Source: an uncultured Bacilli bacterium (lineage in GTDB: Bacteria; Bacillota_I; Bacilli_A; RF39; UBA660). From it: DNA of 29,144 nt. Positions 6,302-14,833 of the stretch are shown piece by piece. The notes under the pieces were generated by a model, which made no database searches, was not told where the DNA came from, and worked only from the letters and a program-made list of their open reading frames with translations. Every line of letters begins with the position of its first letter. The first letter of the stretch is position 1. The stretch spans positions 1 to 29,144 of the forward strand of contig CAJTLA010000015.1 of assembly GCA_910576985.1 (NCBI GenBank), written 5' to 3'. A program made the translations under genes and the position numbers.

Positions 6302-6994
6302 ATGTTAGATTTTTTAAAGAAATTATTTCAAAATTTTTCTATTTTTACGGCTGCTTATTCTAATAATGTGTTCCCCGATCCCCTTTCTAAAGAAGAAGAA
6401 GATGCTTGTGTAGAAAAGGCAAAAATGGGTGATGTCGATGCTCGTAATAAGTTGATTGAACATAATCTTCGTTTGGTTGCTCATATTGTAAAAAAATATG
6501 ATCATAGAAATGAAGATGTGGATGATTTAATTAGTATTGGTACCATTGGACTAATTAAAGGTGTGGATAGTTATTCTTATAAGCATGGAACTAGAATTAC
6601 TACTTATTGTGCTCGATGTATCGAGAATGAAATTTTGATGCATTTTAGAAGTGATAAAAAAAACAATAAAAATATTAGCATTAATGATTCTGTTGGTTTT
6701 GATAAAGAAGGAAATGAAATTACTTTTTTAGATATTTTAAAGTCTCCAAAACCAGATTTTGCTCTTGATTTACATTTAAAGGATAATTTACAATCGTTAC
6801 AAAAGTATTTTAAAGTTTTAACACCTAGGGAAAAAGAAATCATTACACAAAGATATGGTTTAAATGATGAGGATTCTATTACTCAAAAGGAAATTGCCAA
6901 AAAATTAGGAATTTCTAGAAGTTATGTTTCTAGAATTGAAAAAAGAGCACTGACTAAAATGCTCCGTGAGTTTTTGAAAAACAATGATATTTAA
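6302..6994 (+). CDS. sigK: Mother-cell sporulation sigma factor, sigma-K type
   Basis: About 230 residues, closely following the sigma-K pattern. It has NNVFPDPLSKEEED, then ARNKLIEHNLRLVAHIVKKYDHRNEDVDDLISIGTIGLIKG-type regions 1.2-2. Region 2.4 follows (TTYCARCIENEILMHFR), then GFDKEGNEITFLDILKS and the region 4 helix-turn-helix with ISRSYVSRIEKRAL. The first 20 or so residues (MLDFLKKLFQNFSIFTAAYSNN) are hydrophobic and resemble the membrane-inhibitory pro-sequence removed from pro-sigma-K. The gene is intact, with no skin-type element. AGGAG at 6290-6294 is seven bases from the ATG at 6302, which is preferred over the adjoining TTG at 6299. It is the only plus-strand gene of the window. 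Confidence 0.92.
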   Translation: MLDFLKKLFQNFSIFTAAYSNNVFPDPLSKEEEDACVEKAKMGDVDARNKLIEHNLRLVAHIVKKYDHRNEDVDDLISIGTIGLIKGVDSYSYKHGTRITTYCARCIENEILMHFRSDKKNNKNISINDSVGFDKEGNEITFLDILKSPKPDFALDLHLKDNLQSLQKYFKVLTPREKEIITQRYGLNDEDSITQKEIAKKLGISRSYVSRIEKRALTKMLREFLKNNDI

Positions 6995-7018
6995 TCTAGT
7001 GAAAACTAGATTTTTTTA
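6993..7018 (+). terminator. Terminator after sigK
   Basis: TCTAG-TGAAAA-CTAGA followed by seven T directly after the sigK stop codon. The convergent gene at 7016-8410 ends at the far side of the T run. Confidence 0.85.
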
Positions 7019-8410
7019 AAATATAGAAGGCATTGAAATGCTACTTACTTTATTGGTTTGTTCTGCGGCTAATTCTATTACTTCATTACTATAAAAATCA
7101 ATAATAGAACTGGTTCCATTTAGGTTTTTATTTTGACTTTTTACCCCTACATAATGCGCTAATACATCTGCAATATAGTGATCATTTCCATATGTTCCAT
7201 TTTTCCACACATAATCTTTTTTTGCTTGTGCGATTACCACTGGGTCTTTTTCTTTACTTCCAATCACTGCGCGATAATAATAGTTATTTGGATTTTCATG
7301 GACATCATGTACAATTTCTAGCCATCCTAAATCATTGATATTATTTTTGATCTCTTCTTCTGTTACTCCCATTTTTTGGGCGTAATCATGAATTACTACA
7401 TTCATCATTGCAGATCCATAGTTATAAGATTGTAGTGCTAAATAGATATTTCCATGATACAAGTTCAAACGATTTTGTAAATTCATTGCTGCTGCTTGTC
7501 CATTTTTTTGAAAATCAATCGCATTTTCTATAGTAATAGCAAGGCTTTCTTCTTTTCCTGTGTCATAATTCCAAGCACTTACTATTTCTCCACTTGGTGA
7601 TTCTAATTGCCAAGCTCCTACTCCATATCCGTTATAATAGAGTCCTCCTGGGCAACAGGCTTCATGTTCTAAGTTTGATTCTGCTAGTCCTTTTGCTAAT
7701 AAGAGATAAGGATCTATTCCATAGGTTTTGCTAATTGAAAATATTATTTTTCCTCTATCGCTTTCTAAAATTTCTCTTATTCGGTTTTCATCTATTTTTA
7801 ATCCTAACATGATTTTTGAATTGTCATATTCTTGATATTGCTCTTTCATTTTCATTGTTTGTTGCAATCTATAATCAATGTCCATTATTTCTAATAATTG
7901 TTCTTCATCATTTTGAGCCACTTCTTCTAATAATTGTTCTATTGCTTGTGATTCTGGTTCTGCATTATATTCTGAATTTTGTGGGACTGTAAATGATACT
8001 CCTGTTGTAAATACAATTCCAGAAAGTGCTAGAGCTGCTAATTTTGTTTTATTTACATAATGTAATTTTAATCCTAGTATTTGAATAATATTTGAGTGTC
8101 GTCCAGATGCTATATTTTTTGGTAAAAATGGTGTATTTTTTAGTCGCCTAAAAATTTTTCTAAATGGTGCTTGTTGTTGTAAGTTTTGATATTTCCTTAA
8201 CACCAAACGAATTTTATTTGTAGTATAAAGTATAAGATCATCTTCTTTGATTTTCCCATCCAAAAATTGTTTTCCTTCTTCATCAATAAAAGAATGAATT
8301 TTTTTGGGATCATTTGTTCTTTTTCTATAAGAAACACCATCACGATCTTTTCCTACAATTTCTAAATAATATCTTCCATTTTTTTCTCCAATGTACACTG
8401 TCTTTTCCAT
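7016..8410 (-). CDS. Membrane-anchored lytic transglycosylase-like protein
   Basis: A 464-residue protein with a charged N-terminal domain of about 120 residues, predicted cytoplasmic. One membrane segment follows (KLAALALSGIVFTTGVSFTV, about 123-142), then an acidic linker and an extracytoplasmic lysozyme-like domain. The latter contains ISKTYGIDPYLLLAKGLAESNLEH with the likely catalytic Glu244, then GYGVGAWQLESP and YLALQSYNYGSAMM, the motif order of SLT/lysozyme-like hydrolases. It probably cleaves peptidoglycan glycan strands outside the membrane. The cytoplasmic domain is not recognised and is unusual for this enzyme class. RBS AAGGTGGTGAGTAC. It is downstream of mltG-trmR, so it may join a cell-wall operon. 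Confidence 0.8.
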   Translation of the reverse strand: MEKTVYIGEKNGRYYLEIVGKDRDGVSYRKRTNDPKKIHSFIDEEGKQFLDGKIKEDDLILYTTNKIRLVLRKYQNLQQQAPFRKIFRRLKNTPFLPKNIASGRHSNIIQILGLKLHYVNKTKLAALALSGIVFTTGVSFTVPQNSEYNAEPESQAIEQLLEEVAQNDEEQLLEIMDIDYRLQQTMKMKEQYQEYDNSKIMLGLKIDENRIREILESDRGKIIFSISKTYGIDPYLLLAKGLAESNLEHEACCPGGLYYNGYGVGAWQLESPSGEIVSAWNYDTGKEESLAITIENAIDFQKNGQAAAMNLQNRLNLYHGNIYLALQSYNYGSAMMNVVIHDYAQKMGVTEEEIKNNINDLGWLEIVHDVHENPNNYYYRAVIGSKEKDPVVIAQAKKDYVWKNGTYGNDHYIADVLAHYVGVKSQNKNLNGTSSIIDFYSNEVIELAAEQTNKVSSISMPSIF

Positions 8411-8422
8411 GTACTCACCACC

Positions 8423-9007
8423 TTATAATTTCACACTAACTCCAATTCCATCTCCTATTTCTAGAAATGTTGTTTGATAGTTTTTATTATTTTCTAAAAA
8501 TTGAATATAATTCCTAATTTTGTTTACCATTTGCCTTAAGTTTTTACTTTCAATACGTGTTTCCATTTTTGTGAATCCATGAAAGTTTAAGTTGTCTGAG
8601 ATTATGGTTCCTCCTTGTTTTAAATTTTGATCGAACTTTTCAAAAAATTTAATGTACCCACTTTTGGCTGCATCGATAAAAATCAGATCAAATTGTTCTT
8701 CTATTTCGAAATTCATTGCATCACATAAGTTCACATGAATTCGATTCTGATATCCAGAGATTTTGATATTCTCTATTGCTTTTAAATAACGTTCTTCATC
8801 TCTTTCAATTGTTATGATTTCAATGTCTTCGCTGACACTGGCCATACGGATTGCAGAATATCCAATTGCAGTCCCAATTTCTAATATTTTTTTTACATGA
8901 TGTTTTTTTATGTACTGTTCTAAATATGAAATTCCATCTGGTAACATAATTGGGACTTTATGTTCTTTTGCATAGGCTTCTATTTCTTCAATTAATATTC
9001 GTACCAT
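8423..9007 (-). CDS. trmR: tRNA 5-hydroxyuridine O-methyltransferase (TrmR/YrrM)
   Basis: A 194-residue class I SAM-dependent O-methyltransferase. It has motif I EIGTAIGYSAIRMA, then IEIITIERDEERYLKA, then FDLIFIDAAKSGYIKFFE and IISDNLNFHG. In Bacillus YrrM (TrmR) methylates 5-hydroxyuridine at the tRNA wobble position and is encoded just after mltG (yrrL), exactly as here, which decides between the many similar O-methyltransferases. The start overlaps the mltG stop by 16 bases. At 194 residues it is slightly shorter than the usual 215 or so, mostly at the N-terminus. Confidence 0.82.
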   Translation of the reverse strand: MVRILIEEIEAYAKEHKVPIMLPDGISYLEQYIKKHHVKKILEIGTAIGYSAIRMASVSEDIEIITIERDEERYLKAIENIKISGYQNRIHVNLCDAMNFEIEEQFDLIFIDAAKSGYIKFFEKFDQNLKQGGTIISDNLNFHGFTKMETRIESKNLRQMVNKIRNYIQFLENNKNYQTTFLEIGDGIGVSVKL

Positions 9008-10086
9008 AAACCATCTTTTTTTAATTTTTCTACTGTTTTTACATGTTCTGCATCCGTTTTACTAAAATAGGTTTGTTTATTTTTATCTGCTACAAAGTAA
9101 TAATATTTATGACTTGTTGGTTCTATTGCTGCGATCAGGGAATCTAAACCTGGGTTACAAATAGGTCCAATTGGTAATTTCCCAGCCATTTTACTACTTC
9201 TTGTATTATAGTCATTATAGTCGTTTAATTCACTTTGATATAAATCTCTCTCACTTAAGTCTACTTTAGATGCGTAATAAGTTGTGACATCACTTCCTAA
9301 TGGCCAACCTGCTGTCAAACGATTGTAGAACACTCCTGCCACGCCTGCCCGTTCATTACTATTAGAGGCTTCTAATTCTACAATGGAAGCTAATGTAATC
9401 ATCTGATGTAATGAATAGGAACTGGATTTAATATCAGATTGATACGCTTCTAATTTTTTTCCCATATGGGTTAACATTGTCTCTACAATTTCTTTTGTTG
9501 TGACATTTGTATTCTGAAATTCATAAGTATCTGGAAATAAATAACCTTCTAAAGAATAATATATTTTTGTATTTAGTATGCTTTCATCTAAAAACCAATA
9601 TTTATTTACTAGTTCTTTTAAATAAGTTTGGTCCTTTAATAGTGAAAATAAGTCTTCTTCTGTGTTGTTTGTTTTATTGGCTATTATTTTAGCAATTTGT
9701 CTCATATTTTTTCCTTCTGGAAATGTGATTTTTACCACTTGATCTGATGAATGATTTTCACCGTTTAAGGCATCTATTAAGTTTTTCACTCCCATATTTT
9801 TGTTTAATGAAAATGTTCCTGCTTTTATATTTGTTGGTTTGTGAATTTTCACATAAATTTTATAAGCAAGTTCTGAATTGATTAGTTCTTGTTTTTTTAA
9901 TTTTTTTGCAATCGTTAAGTATGTTTCTCCGTTAGCAACTTTAAATTCGATTGGATTACTTGTTTTAGCGACTGGTTTAAGTCCTAATTGATACAGAAAA
10001 AATAATATTACTATTCCAAAAATTACAAACACCAAAAAACCAAATAATGCTTTTTTTACACTTGATTTAACTCTTCTTTTTGCCAT
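8992..10086 (-). CDS. mltG: Endolytic murein transglycosylase MltG
   Basis: A 364-residue YceG/MltG protein. It has a basic cytoplasmic tail, a membrane helix at about 13-33, a LysM-like region (NGETYLTIAKKLKKQELIN), and a catalytic domain with ITLASIVELEAS. Glu237 corresponds to the essential glutamate of the family. VFYNRL, PLGSDVT, YNTRSSKMAGKLPIGPICNPG and YYYFVADKNKQTYFSKT follow, all hallmark segments. MltG cuts nascent glycan strands at the membrane and helps set strand length during peripheral growth. The ATG at 10086 has only a weak GGTG upstream and lies right behind a hairpin at the end of the DUF1292 gene. Confidence 0.95.
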   Translation of the reverse strand: MAKRRVKSSVKKALFGFLVFVIFGIVILFFLYQLGLKPVAKTSNPIEFKVANGETYLTIAKKLKKQELINSELAYKIYVKIHKPTNIKAGTFSLNKNMGVKNLIDALNGENHSSDQVVKITFPEGKNMRQIAKIIANKTNNTEEDLFSLLKDQTYLKELVNKYWFLDESILNTKIYYSLEGYLFPDTYEFQNTNVTTKEIVETMLTHMGKKLEAYQSDIKSSSYSLHQMITLASIVELEASNSNERAGVAGVFYNRLTAGWPLGSDVTTYYASKVDLSERDLYQSELNDYNDYNTRSSKMAGKLPIGPICNPGLDSLIAAIEPTSHKYYYFVADKNKQTYFSKTDAEHVKTVEKLKKDGLWYEY

Positions 10087-10121
10087 AACACCAAAAACGA
10101 GCTTTTATTGCTCGTTTGAAT
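10085..10121 (-). terminator. Hairpin with T-tract between DUF1292 gene and mltG
   Basis: Minus-strand AACGAGC / GCTCGTT stem followed by TTT. It overlaps the stop codon of the DUF1292 gene and finishes just before the mltG ATG. It looks like an intrinsic terminator or attenuator and would reduce read-through into mltG. Confidence 0.6.
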
Positions 10122-10398
10122 TCATACTTTCTGTTGCTTTTGTTTGCAATTCTTCTAAAATCGTTTCTATAATTTTCCATTCTTTTTCTGTTTCTATTGG
10201 TATCAATTTTGTTTCTGTAGCATTTGGGTCATAAATAGAAGCATATACTTTTGTATTTCCTTCCTCGTCAGTTGTATTGTCTGTATAAACCATATAGTTC
10301 TTTTTTGTTTCTTCTGATTCAAATGTAAATAAGACTTCACATTCAATTTCTTTTCCTGATTCATCAAATACTTTAAATGTCATTCTTTCTTCTTTCAT
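10105..10398 (-). CDS. DUF1292 (YrzB-like) protein
   Basis: A 97-residue acidic protein of the DUF1292 family. It contains FKVFDESGKEIECEVLFTFESEETKKNYMVYTD, then a pattern like EGNTKVYASIYDPN and a WKIIETILEEL C-terminal helix. The molecular role of the family is not known. Its gene conventionally follows ruvX in Bacillota, as here. The start overlaps the ruvX stop (ATGA) with GGAAGAG upstream, indicating coupled translation. Confidence 0.9.
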   Translation of the reverse strand: MKEERMTFKVFDESGKEIECEVLFTFESEETKKNYMVYTDNTTDEEGNTKVYASIYDPNATETKLIPIETEKEWKIIETILEELQTKATESMNSNEQ

Positions 10399-10823
10399 AA
10401 ATCTCTTCCTTTCATTTTATCTAGATAAGTTTGTAATATTATATTGGCAGCTAAACTATCTATTTTTTTCTTTCTTTTTTTTCTAGATAGATCAGCTTCT
10501 ATCATATAATGTGTTGCTTCTACAGTAGATAATCTCTCATCTTGCATTATCACTTCTAAGTTTAATTCTTGTTCTAATTTTTCTTTGAATGATAAAGTTG
10601 TCATTCCTCTTTCGCCTACTGTGTTATTCATATTTTTCGGAAATCCTAAAACAATTTTTTTTATTTGATATTCGTTTACAAGGTCTCTTAATTCGGGTAT
10701 TAAAGAATCATAATCATTTTCTTCAAACCGAATTGTTTTATATGAATTCGCTATTGTAGCTGTTACATCTGAAATTGAAATTCCAAGTGTCCTTGTTCCA
10801 AGGTCGAGTCCTAAATATCTCAT
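10395..10823 (-). CDS. ruvX: Putative Holliday junction resolvase / pre-16S nuclease (RuvX/YqgF)
   Basis: A 142-residue RNase-H-fold protein of the YqgF family, full length. It has the N-terminal acidic motif YLGLDLGTRTLGIS, then KIVLGFPKNMNNTVGERG, then VIMQDERLSTVEA and KIDSLAANIILQTYLD with the C-terminal acidic residue. Family members process the 5' end of 16S rRNA in E. coli and have also been proposed as Holliday-junction resolvases. The start codon overlaps the ireB stop (TAATG). Confidence 0.94.
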   Translation of the reverse strand: MRYLGLDLGTRTLGISISDVTATIANSYKTIRFEENDYDSLIPELRDLVNEYQIKKIVLGFPKNMNNTVGERGMTTLSFKEKLEQELNLEVIMQDERLSTVEATHYMIEADLSRKKRKKKIDSLAANIILQTYLDKMKGRDL

Positions 10824-11062
10824 TATTTCAAAAATGCTCTAACCATGATTTCTAGTATTTTTGCTTGATCAAATTGCATGATTTTTTTTCGAGCTTCTTT
10901 ATGACTAGAAATGTATCCAGGGTCACCACTCATTAAATATCCTACAATTTGATTGATTGGATTATATCCTCTTTCTTCTAAAATGTCAGCCACTTCTCTA
11001 ATGGTTTGCTCAATCAATGTGCTTTCAAATTCATCTCCATTATAATTTTTTGTTTCTTCCAT
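10823..11062 (-). CDS. ireB: IreB family regulatory protein (DUF965/YrzL)
   Basis: A 79-residue protein matching the IreB family. It contains ETKNYNGDEFESTLIEQTIREVADILEERGYNPINQIVGYLMSGDPGYISSHKEARKKI, with the near-invariant YLMSGDP(x)YI(T/S)SH segment and the conserved N-terminal threonine region. In Enterococcus IreB is phosphorylated by the Ser/Thr kinase IreK and modulates cephalosporin tolerance. It is the usual neighbour between alaS and ruvX. Ribosome site AGTAGGTGATAG. The 295-base gap to alaS holds only the alaS terminator and no convincing promoter; a lone TTGACA at 11257-11252 lacks a good -10. Confidence 0.93.
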   Translation of the reverse strand: MEETKNYNGDEFESTLIEQTIREVADILEERGYNPINQIVGYLMSGDPGYISSHKEARKKIMQFDQAKILEIMVRAFLK

Positions 11063-11293
11063 TCTATCACCTACTTTATGAATACATTTTCATTTTATCA
11101 TGAGTGGAAGGAAATTGCAATGATAAAGTTTTGTTGTAAAGCTTTATTGGTATTCCAAATGATCATTTTTGATATTATTTATTAGTAATACTAGATTGTA
11201 TCAACAAGTTTGATGAAACCTTTCACTTATTTTTTTCCTCTATTTCTAAAGTGTCAATATTAACTGTAATTTTTTTATTCTTCTTTTAGAGAC

Positions 11294-11331
11294 ACAAAAA
11301 GAAATAAGTTTTTTATCTTATTTCTTTTTGT
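11294..11331 (-). terminator. Terminator after alaS
   Basis: A perfect 15-base inverted repeat (ACAAAAAGAAATAAG and its complement) around an eight-base loop. The 3' arm is rich in T, 27 bases past the alaS stop. It separates the T-box/alaS operon from ireB. Confidence 0.8.
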
Positions 11332-11357
11332 ATCATTAAGTGTATATCATGGGTTTT

Positions 11358-14060
11358 CTATTTATCATTTCTTATCTGCTTTTTTATATTTTCTAATATT
11401 TCATCTACAAATTCAGAAGTTTTTCCTCCCCCCTGGGCAAACATATTACTTCCTCCTCCAGAGCCATTTGATTTTTGAGCGGCTTCTTTTACTAGATTTC
11501 CACAATGAACTTTATCTTTTAAGTTAGGGTGTGCTTTGGCAAAAAAGTTTGCACTACCATTATTGATGTTGGCAATAAATATAAATCCTTTGTCTAAGCG
11601 ATTTAATAAAGCGTCTATGATTTGTTTTAAAATGTTTAAATCATAGTTTTCTACTTTCATAATAATTGTATCTATTTCTCCTATTTTTTGTTTCTGGTTT
11701 AAAAATAAGTCTAAGTTACTAAGTGCTTTTTTGGATTTTTCTTCTTCATATTTTTTTTCTAATTCTAAAACACTTCTTTTGATTGTTTCCATTTCCTTTA
11801 AGTTCAATACGATATCTTTATAGGTATGTGGTGCATCGTGATTGATATCAAAGTTGAATTCTAAAGTAATTTCTTGCTTTGCTGCTTCTTCTATTATTTT
11901 TTTGGCTTTTAATAATAGTTTTTTCATTTCTTCATTGTATGGTTTGATAGCACTAAATAATTCTGATTCAATGTTGTCTCCAGTTGCTCCCACAATACGA
12001 TAAACATTGCTTCCTTTTGATTCTAATAAAACGATTGCAAATCGTTCGATTTCTCCAATATTTTTAACATGAGTTCCGCCACATAATTCTTTGGAAGTTC
12101 CAATCGTTACAACTCTTACTTTATTTCCATATTTTTCATCAAATAAAGCCATTGCTCCAGTTTTTTTGGCTTCTTCAAGTGTGAGTATTTCTGTTTTGGT
12201 ATCTACTTTGGTTTTAATTTGTTCGTTTACTTTTTCTTCTACTTCAATTAATTGTTCTTTTGTAATTTTTCCTTCATAGTGAAAGTCAAAACGAGTATTT
12301 TCTTCATCAATATAGCTTCCTGCTTGATGAACACTATCTCCTAATACTTCTTGTAGTGCTTTTTGTAAGACATGGGCTGCACTATGATTACGCATTACCT
12401 GATGTCTCCATGATTCTAAGACACTTGCTTTTACAAAGTCATTTAAGTGTAACGTACCATCAAATTTTACACGATGAAAGTGTTGTCCATTTGGTCCTTT
12501 AAATAAATCTTCTACTTCTGCTACTATGTTTCCTATTGTTAGGGTTCCAATATCTGATATTTGTCCTCCACTTTCTGCATAAAATGGGGTTTCTTTTAAA
12601 ACAACATACCCTGAATTTTCTAAATTTTCTACAAATTTTTCTCCATCAAATAAGGCAGCAATATTGGTTTCTATTTCTAATAAGTCATATCCGACAAATT
12701 GACTAGGCTCTTTATAGTTTAGTAATTGCTCATTTTGAACATTCATGCTACTTTCTTTACTTCTATTTTGACGTGCTAACTCTTTTTGAGCTTTCATAAA
12801 TGTATCAAATTCTTCTTTTGATACAGTAAAGCCTTTTTCTTCTGCATATTCTAGAGTTAATTCAAATGGAAATCCATAGGTATCGTAAAGCTTGAATGCA
12901 TCTTCTCCTGTAATGGTTTTTGAGGTATTTGAGGCAAATAATTCTTGTAATCTTTTTTCACCTTTAGATAAAGTTTTCATAAACAATTCTTCTTCTTTGT
13001 TTACTTTTTCCATAATCATAAGTTCACTATTTCTAAGTTCAGGATATCCATGTTCCATAACTGCTATGACAACTGGGACCAACTCTTTTAAGAATGGTTT
13101 TTCCATTTCTAATATTTTTCCATATCTTACAGCTCTTCTAAGTAATCTTCTAAGTACATAATCTCTTCCTGTATTCCCAAAATTTGCGCCATCTGAAAGG
13201 GCGAATGTAATGGTACGAATATGATCTGCAATTACTTTAAATGCCATTTCTCCTTTGTATTCTTTTCCACTAATTTCTTCTATTTTTTTGATAATTGGTA
13301 AGAATAAGTCTGTATCAAAGTTTGTAGGTACATCTTGTAAAATAGAAACAATTCGCTCTAAGCCCATTCCTGTATCGATGTTTTTACTTGGAAGTTCTGG
13401 ATATTCCTCTCTTGGAACTCCACTTTTGGCATTGTATTGACTAAATACATTATTCCAAATTTCAATGTAACGGTCATTTTCAATGTCTTCTTTTAATAAT
13501 CGAATACCAATATTTTCTTTGTCATATGCTTCTCCACGATCATAAAATATTTCACTGTCTGGGCCGCTTGGTCCTGGTCCAATTTCCCAAAAATTATCTT
13601 CTAATTTGATGATATGGGTTGGGTCTACGCCAACTTTTATCCAATTATCATAAGCAACTTGATCGGTTGGATAGATTGTCATATATAGTTTTTCTTTATC
13701 TAGTCCTAACCATTCTGGGCTTGTTAGAAATTCAAACGCCCATGTAATGGCATCATCTTTAAAGTAATCTCCAATCGAAAAATTTCCTAGCATTTCAAAA
13801 AATGTTTGATGTCTAGCTGTTTTTCCTACATTTTCAATGTCATTGGTTCGAATACATTTTTGACTGCTACAAATACGTTTATTATCTGGAACAATGCTTC
13901 CATCAAAATATTTTTTTAACGGAGTAACGCCTGCATTAATCCAAAGTAGTGTTGGATCATTTTTTGGTACTAGTGAAGCACTAGTCATTATCTGATGTCC
14001 TTTACTACTCCAAAATTTGAACCATAAATCTCTCATTTCATTTCCTGTTAGCGGTTTCAT
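11358..14060 (-). CDS. alaS: Alanine--tRNA ligase
   Basis: A 900-residue AlaRS, full length. The class II catalytic core starts with LWFKFWSSKGHQIM, NDPTLLWINAGVTPLKKYF and TARHQTFFEMLGNFSIGDYFK. The editing domain has the zinc/catalytic motifs HSAAH near residue 558 and CGGTH near residue 661. The C-terminal C-Ala domain ends GSNMFAQGGGKTSEFVDE. It charges tRNA-Ala and hydrolyses Ser/Gly-tRNA-Ala. Its ATG lies at the end of the upstream kinase gene (4-base overlap) with GGAGATG as ribosome site, so both are co-expressed from the T-box leader. Nothing abnormal was seen. Confidence 0.97.
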   Translation of the reverse strand: MKPLTGNEMRDLWFKFWSSKGHQIMTSASLVPKNDPTLLWINAGVTPLKKYFDGSIVPDNKRICSSQKCIRTNDIENVGKTARHQTFFEMLGNFSIGDYFKDDAITWAFEFLTSPEWLGLDKEKLYMTIYPTDQVAYDNWIKVGVDPTHIIKLEDNFWEIGPGPSGPDSEIFYDRGEAYDKENIGIRLLKEDIENDRYIEIWNNVFSQYNAKSGVPREEYPELPSKNIDTGMGLERIVSILQDVPTNFDTDLFLPIIKKIEEISGKEYKGEMAFKVIADHIRTITFALSDGANFGNTGRDYVLRRLLRRAVRYGKILEMEKPFLKELVPVVIAVMEHGYPELRNSELMIMEKVNKEEELFMKTLSKGEKRLQELFASNTSKTITGEDAFKLYDTYGFPFELTLEYAEEKGFTVSKEEFDTFMKAQKELARQNRSKESSMNVQNEQLLNYKEPSQFVGYDLLEIETNIAALFDGEKFVENLENSGYVVLKETPFYAESGGQISDIGTLTIGNIVAEVEDLFKGPNGQHFHRVKFDGTLHLNDFVKASVLESWRHQVMRNHSAAHVLQKALQEVLGDSVHQAGSYIDEENTRFDFHYEGKITKEQLIEVEEKVNEQIKTKVDTKTEILTLEEAKKTGAMALFDEKYGNKVRVVTIGTSKELCGGTHVKNIGEIERFAIVLLESKGSNVYRIVGATGDNIESELFSAIKPYNEEMKKLLLKAKKIIEEAAKQEITLEFNFDINHDAPHTYKDIVLNLKEMETIKRSVLELEKKYEEEKSKKALSNLDLFLNQKQKIGEIDTIIMKVENYDLNILKQIIDALLNRLDKGFIFIANINNGSANFFAKAHPNLKDKVHCGNLVKEAAQKSNGSGGGSNMFAQGGGKTSEFVDEILENIKKQIRNDK

Positions 14061-14617
14061 TTTTTCATCTCCGTTTCTACAATTTCTTTTACTTTTTTTT
14101 CTAATTCTTCAATACTTCCATCATTGATAATGGTATAATCATAATTTTCATAATCATCTAAGTCTACTTCTGTACGATGCCTTTTTTGTTCTTCTGTTAA
14201 TCCATTGTCAAAATCTGGTCGAATTACATGTATCACTACTACATTTTGGAAATTGTCTCTTGTTGTATTTACTTCTACTTTAAATCTGGAATCTGATATC
14301 ACTAAGACATCGAAGAAAAAAGAATATACTTTAATGTCATCTGTTAATTTTTTCACAAAAAATAAATCGTCTATTTTTTCTCTAATAATATTTGTTCCTA
14401 ATTGTTGTAATAGTTCTCTTGGTTTTGTTTCTTCACTACCATCCCAGTTGCTTATTTTTTTTGCGTATTCTTTGATATAAGAACTGTACTGCAAGTTTAA
14501 TACTTCTTGTTTATTCTCTATATAATATTTTTGAATCATTTCTGCAATGGTATCTTTTCCATGTCTTGCCTTTCCACAAATAATGTAAATTTTTGGTTGT
14601 TTTTCTTTTAAATTCAT
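14057..14617 (-). CDS. P-loop kinase, deoxynucleoside-monophosphate-kinase-like
   Basis: About 186 residues. A Walker A motif GKARHGKDT lies at residues 15-23 in the arrangement (GxxxxGKDT) seen in the dNMP kinase/AAA-type family. SSYIKEYAKKI, PRELLQQLGTNIIRE, VLVISDSRFKVEV and HRTEVDLDDYENYDYTIINDGSIEEL follow, typical of a nucleoside-monophosphate kinase fold with its lid. The substrate cannot be told. The frame is open to 14650, but the best start is the ATG at 14617 (MNLKEKQ) with AAAGGA eight bases upstream. The gene sits between the Ala T-box and alaS and overlaps alaS, so it should be induced together with AlaRS. Confidence 0.72.
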   Translation of the reverse strand: MNLKEKQPKIYIICGKARHGKDTIAEMIQKYYIENKQEVLNLQYSSYIKEYAKKISNWDGSEETKPRELLQQLGTNIIREKIDDLFFVKKLTDDIKVYSFFFDVLVISDSRFKVEVNTTRDNFQNVVVIHVIRPDFDNGLTEEQKRHRTEVDLDDYENYDYTIINDGSIEELEKKVKEIVETEMKK

Positions 14618-14641
14618 TTTATCCATCCTTTCAAAATAAAG

Positions 14642-14815
14642 AAAAACCACGTGTTTTTCTAGGAACGAAAAACCGTGGTACCATCCTAATTGCTTCTCTT
14701 TTTGTTAACGAGGAGTTTCCCCGGTAAGTTTTACTTACACTCTAAAGGAGCTTCCATTAATTTGTTTGCTCATTTTCACCAACCATGAGTTCTCTACAAA
14801 AACAGTCCTAATGTA
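14642..14815 (-). promoter_or_regulatory. T-box leader (alanine) for kinase-alaS operon
   Basis: Read leftward, stem I carries GGTTGGTG in its apical part, between CTCAT and ATGAG. On its 3' side GAA-GCT-CC gives a GCU specifier (14751-14749), a codon for alanine. A small stem III (GTAAGT/ACTTAC) follows, then the T-box sequence TTAGGATGGTACCAC (14691 region). A terminator hairpin at 14642-14679 ends in T. Uncharged tRNA-Ala would pair with the specifier and the T-box bulge and favour the antiterminator. The promoter must lie near 14820-14880 but was not clear. Confidence 0.9.
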
Positions 14816-14833
14816 CTAATCTTTTTCATTGCT

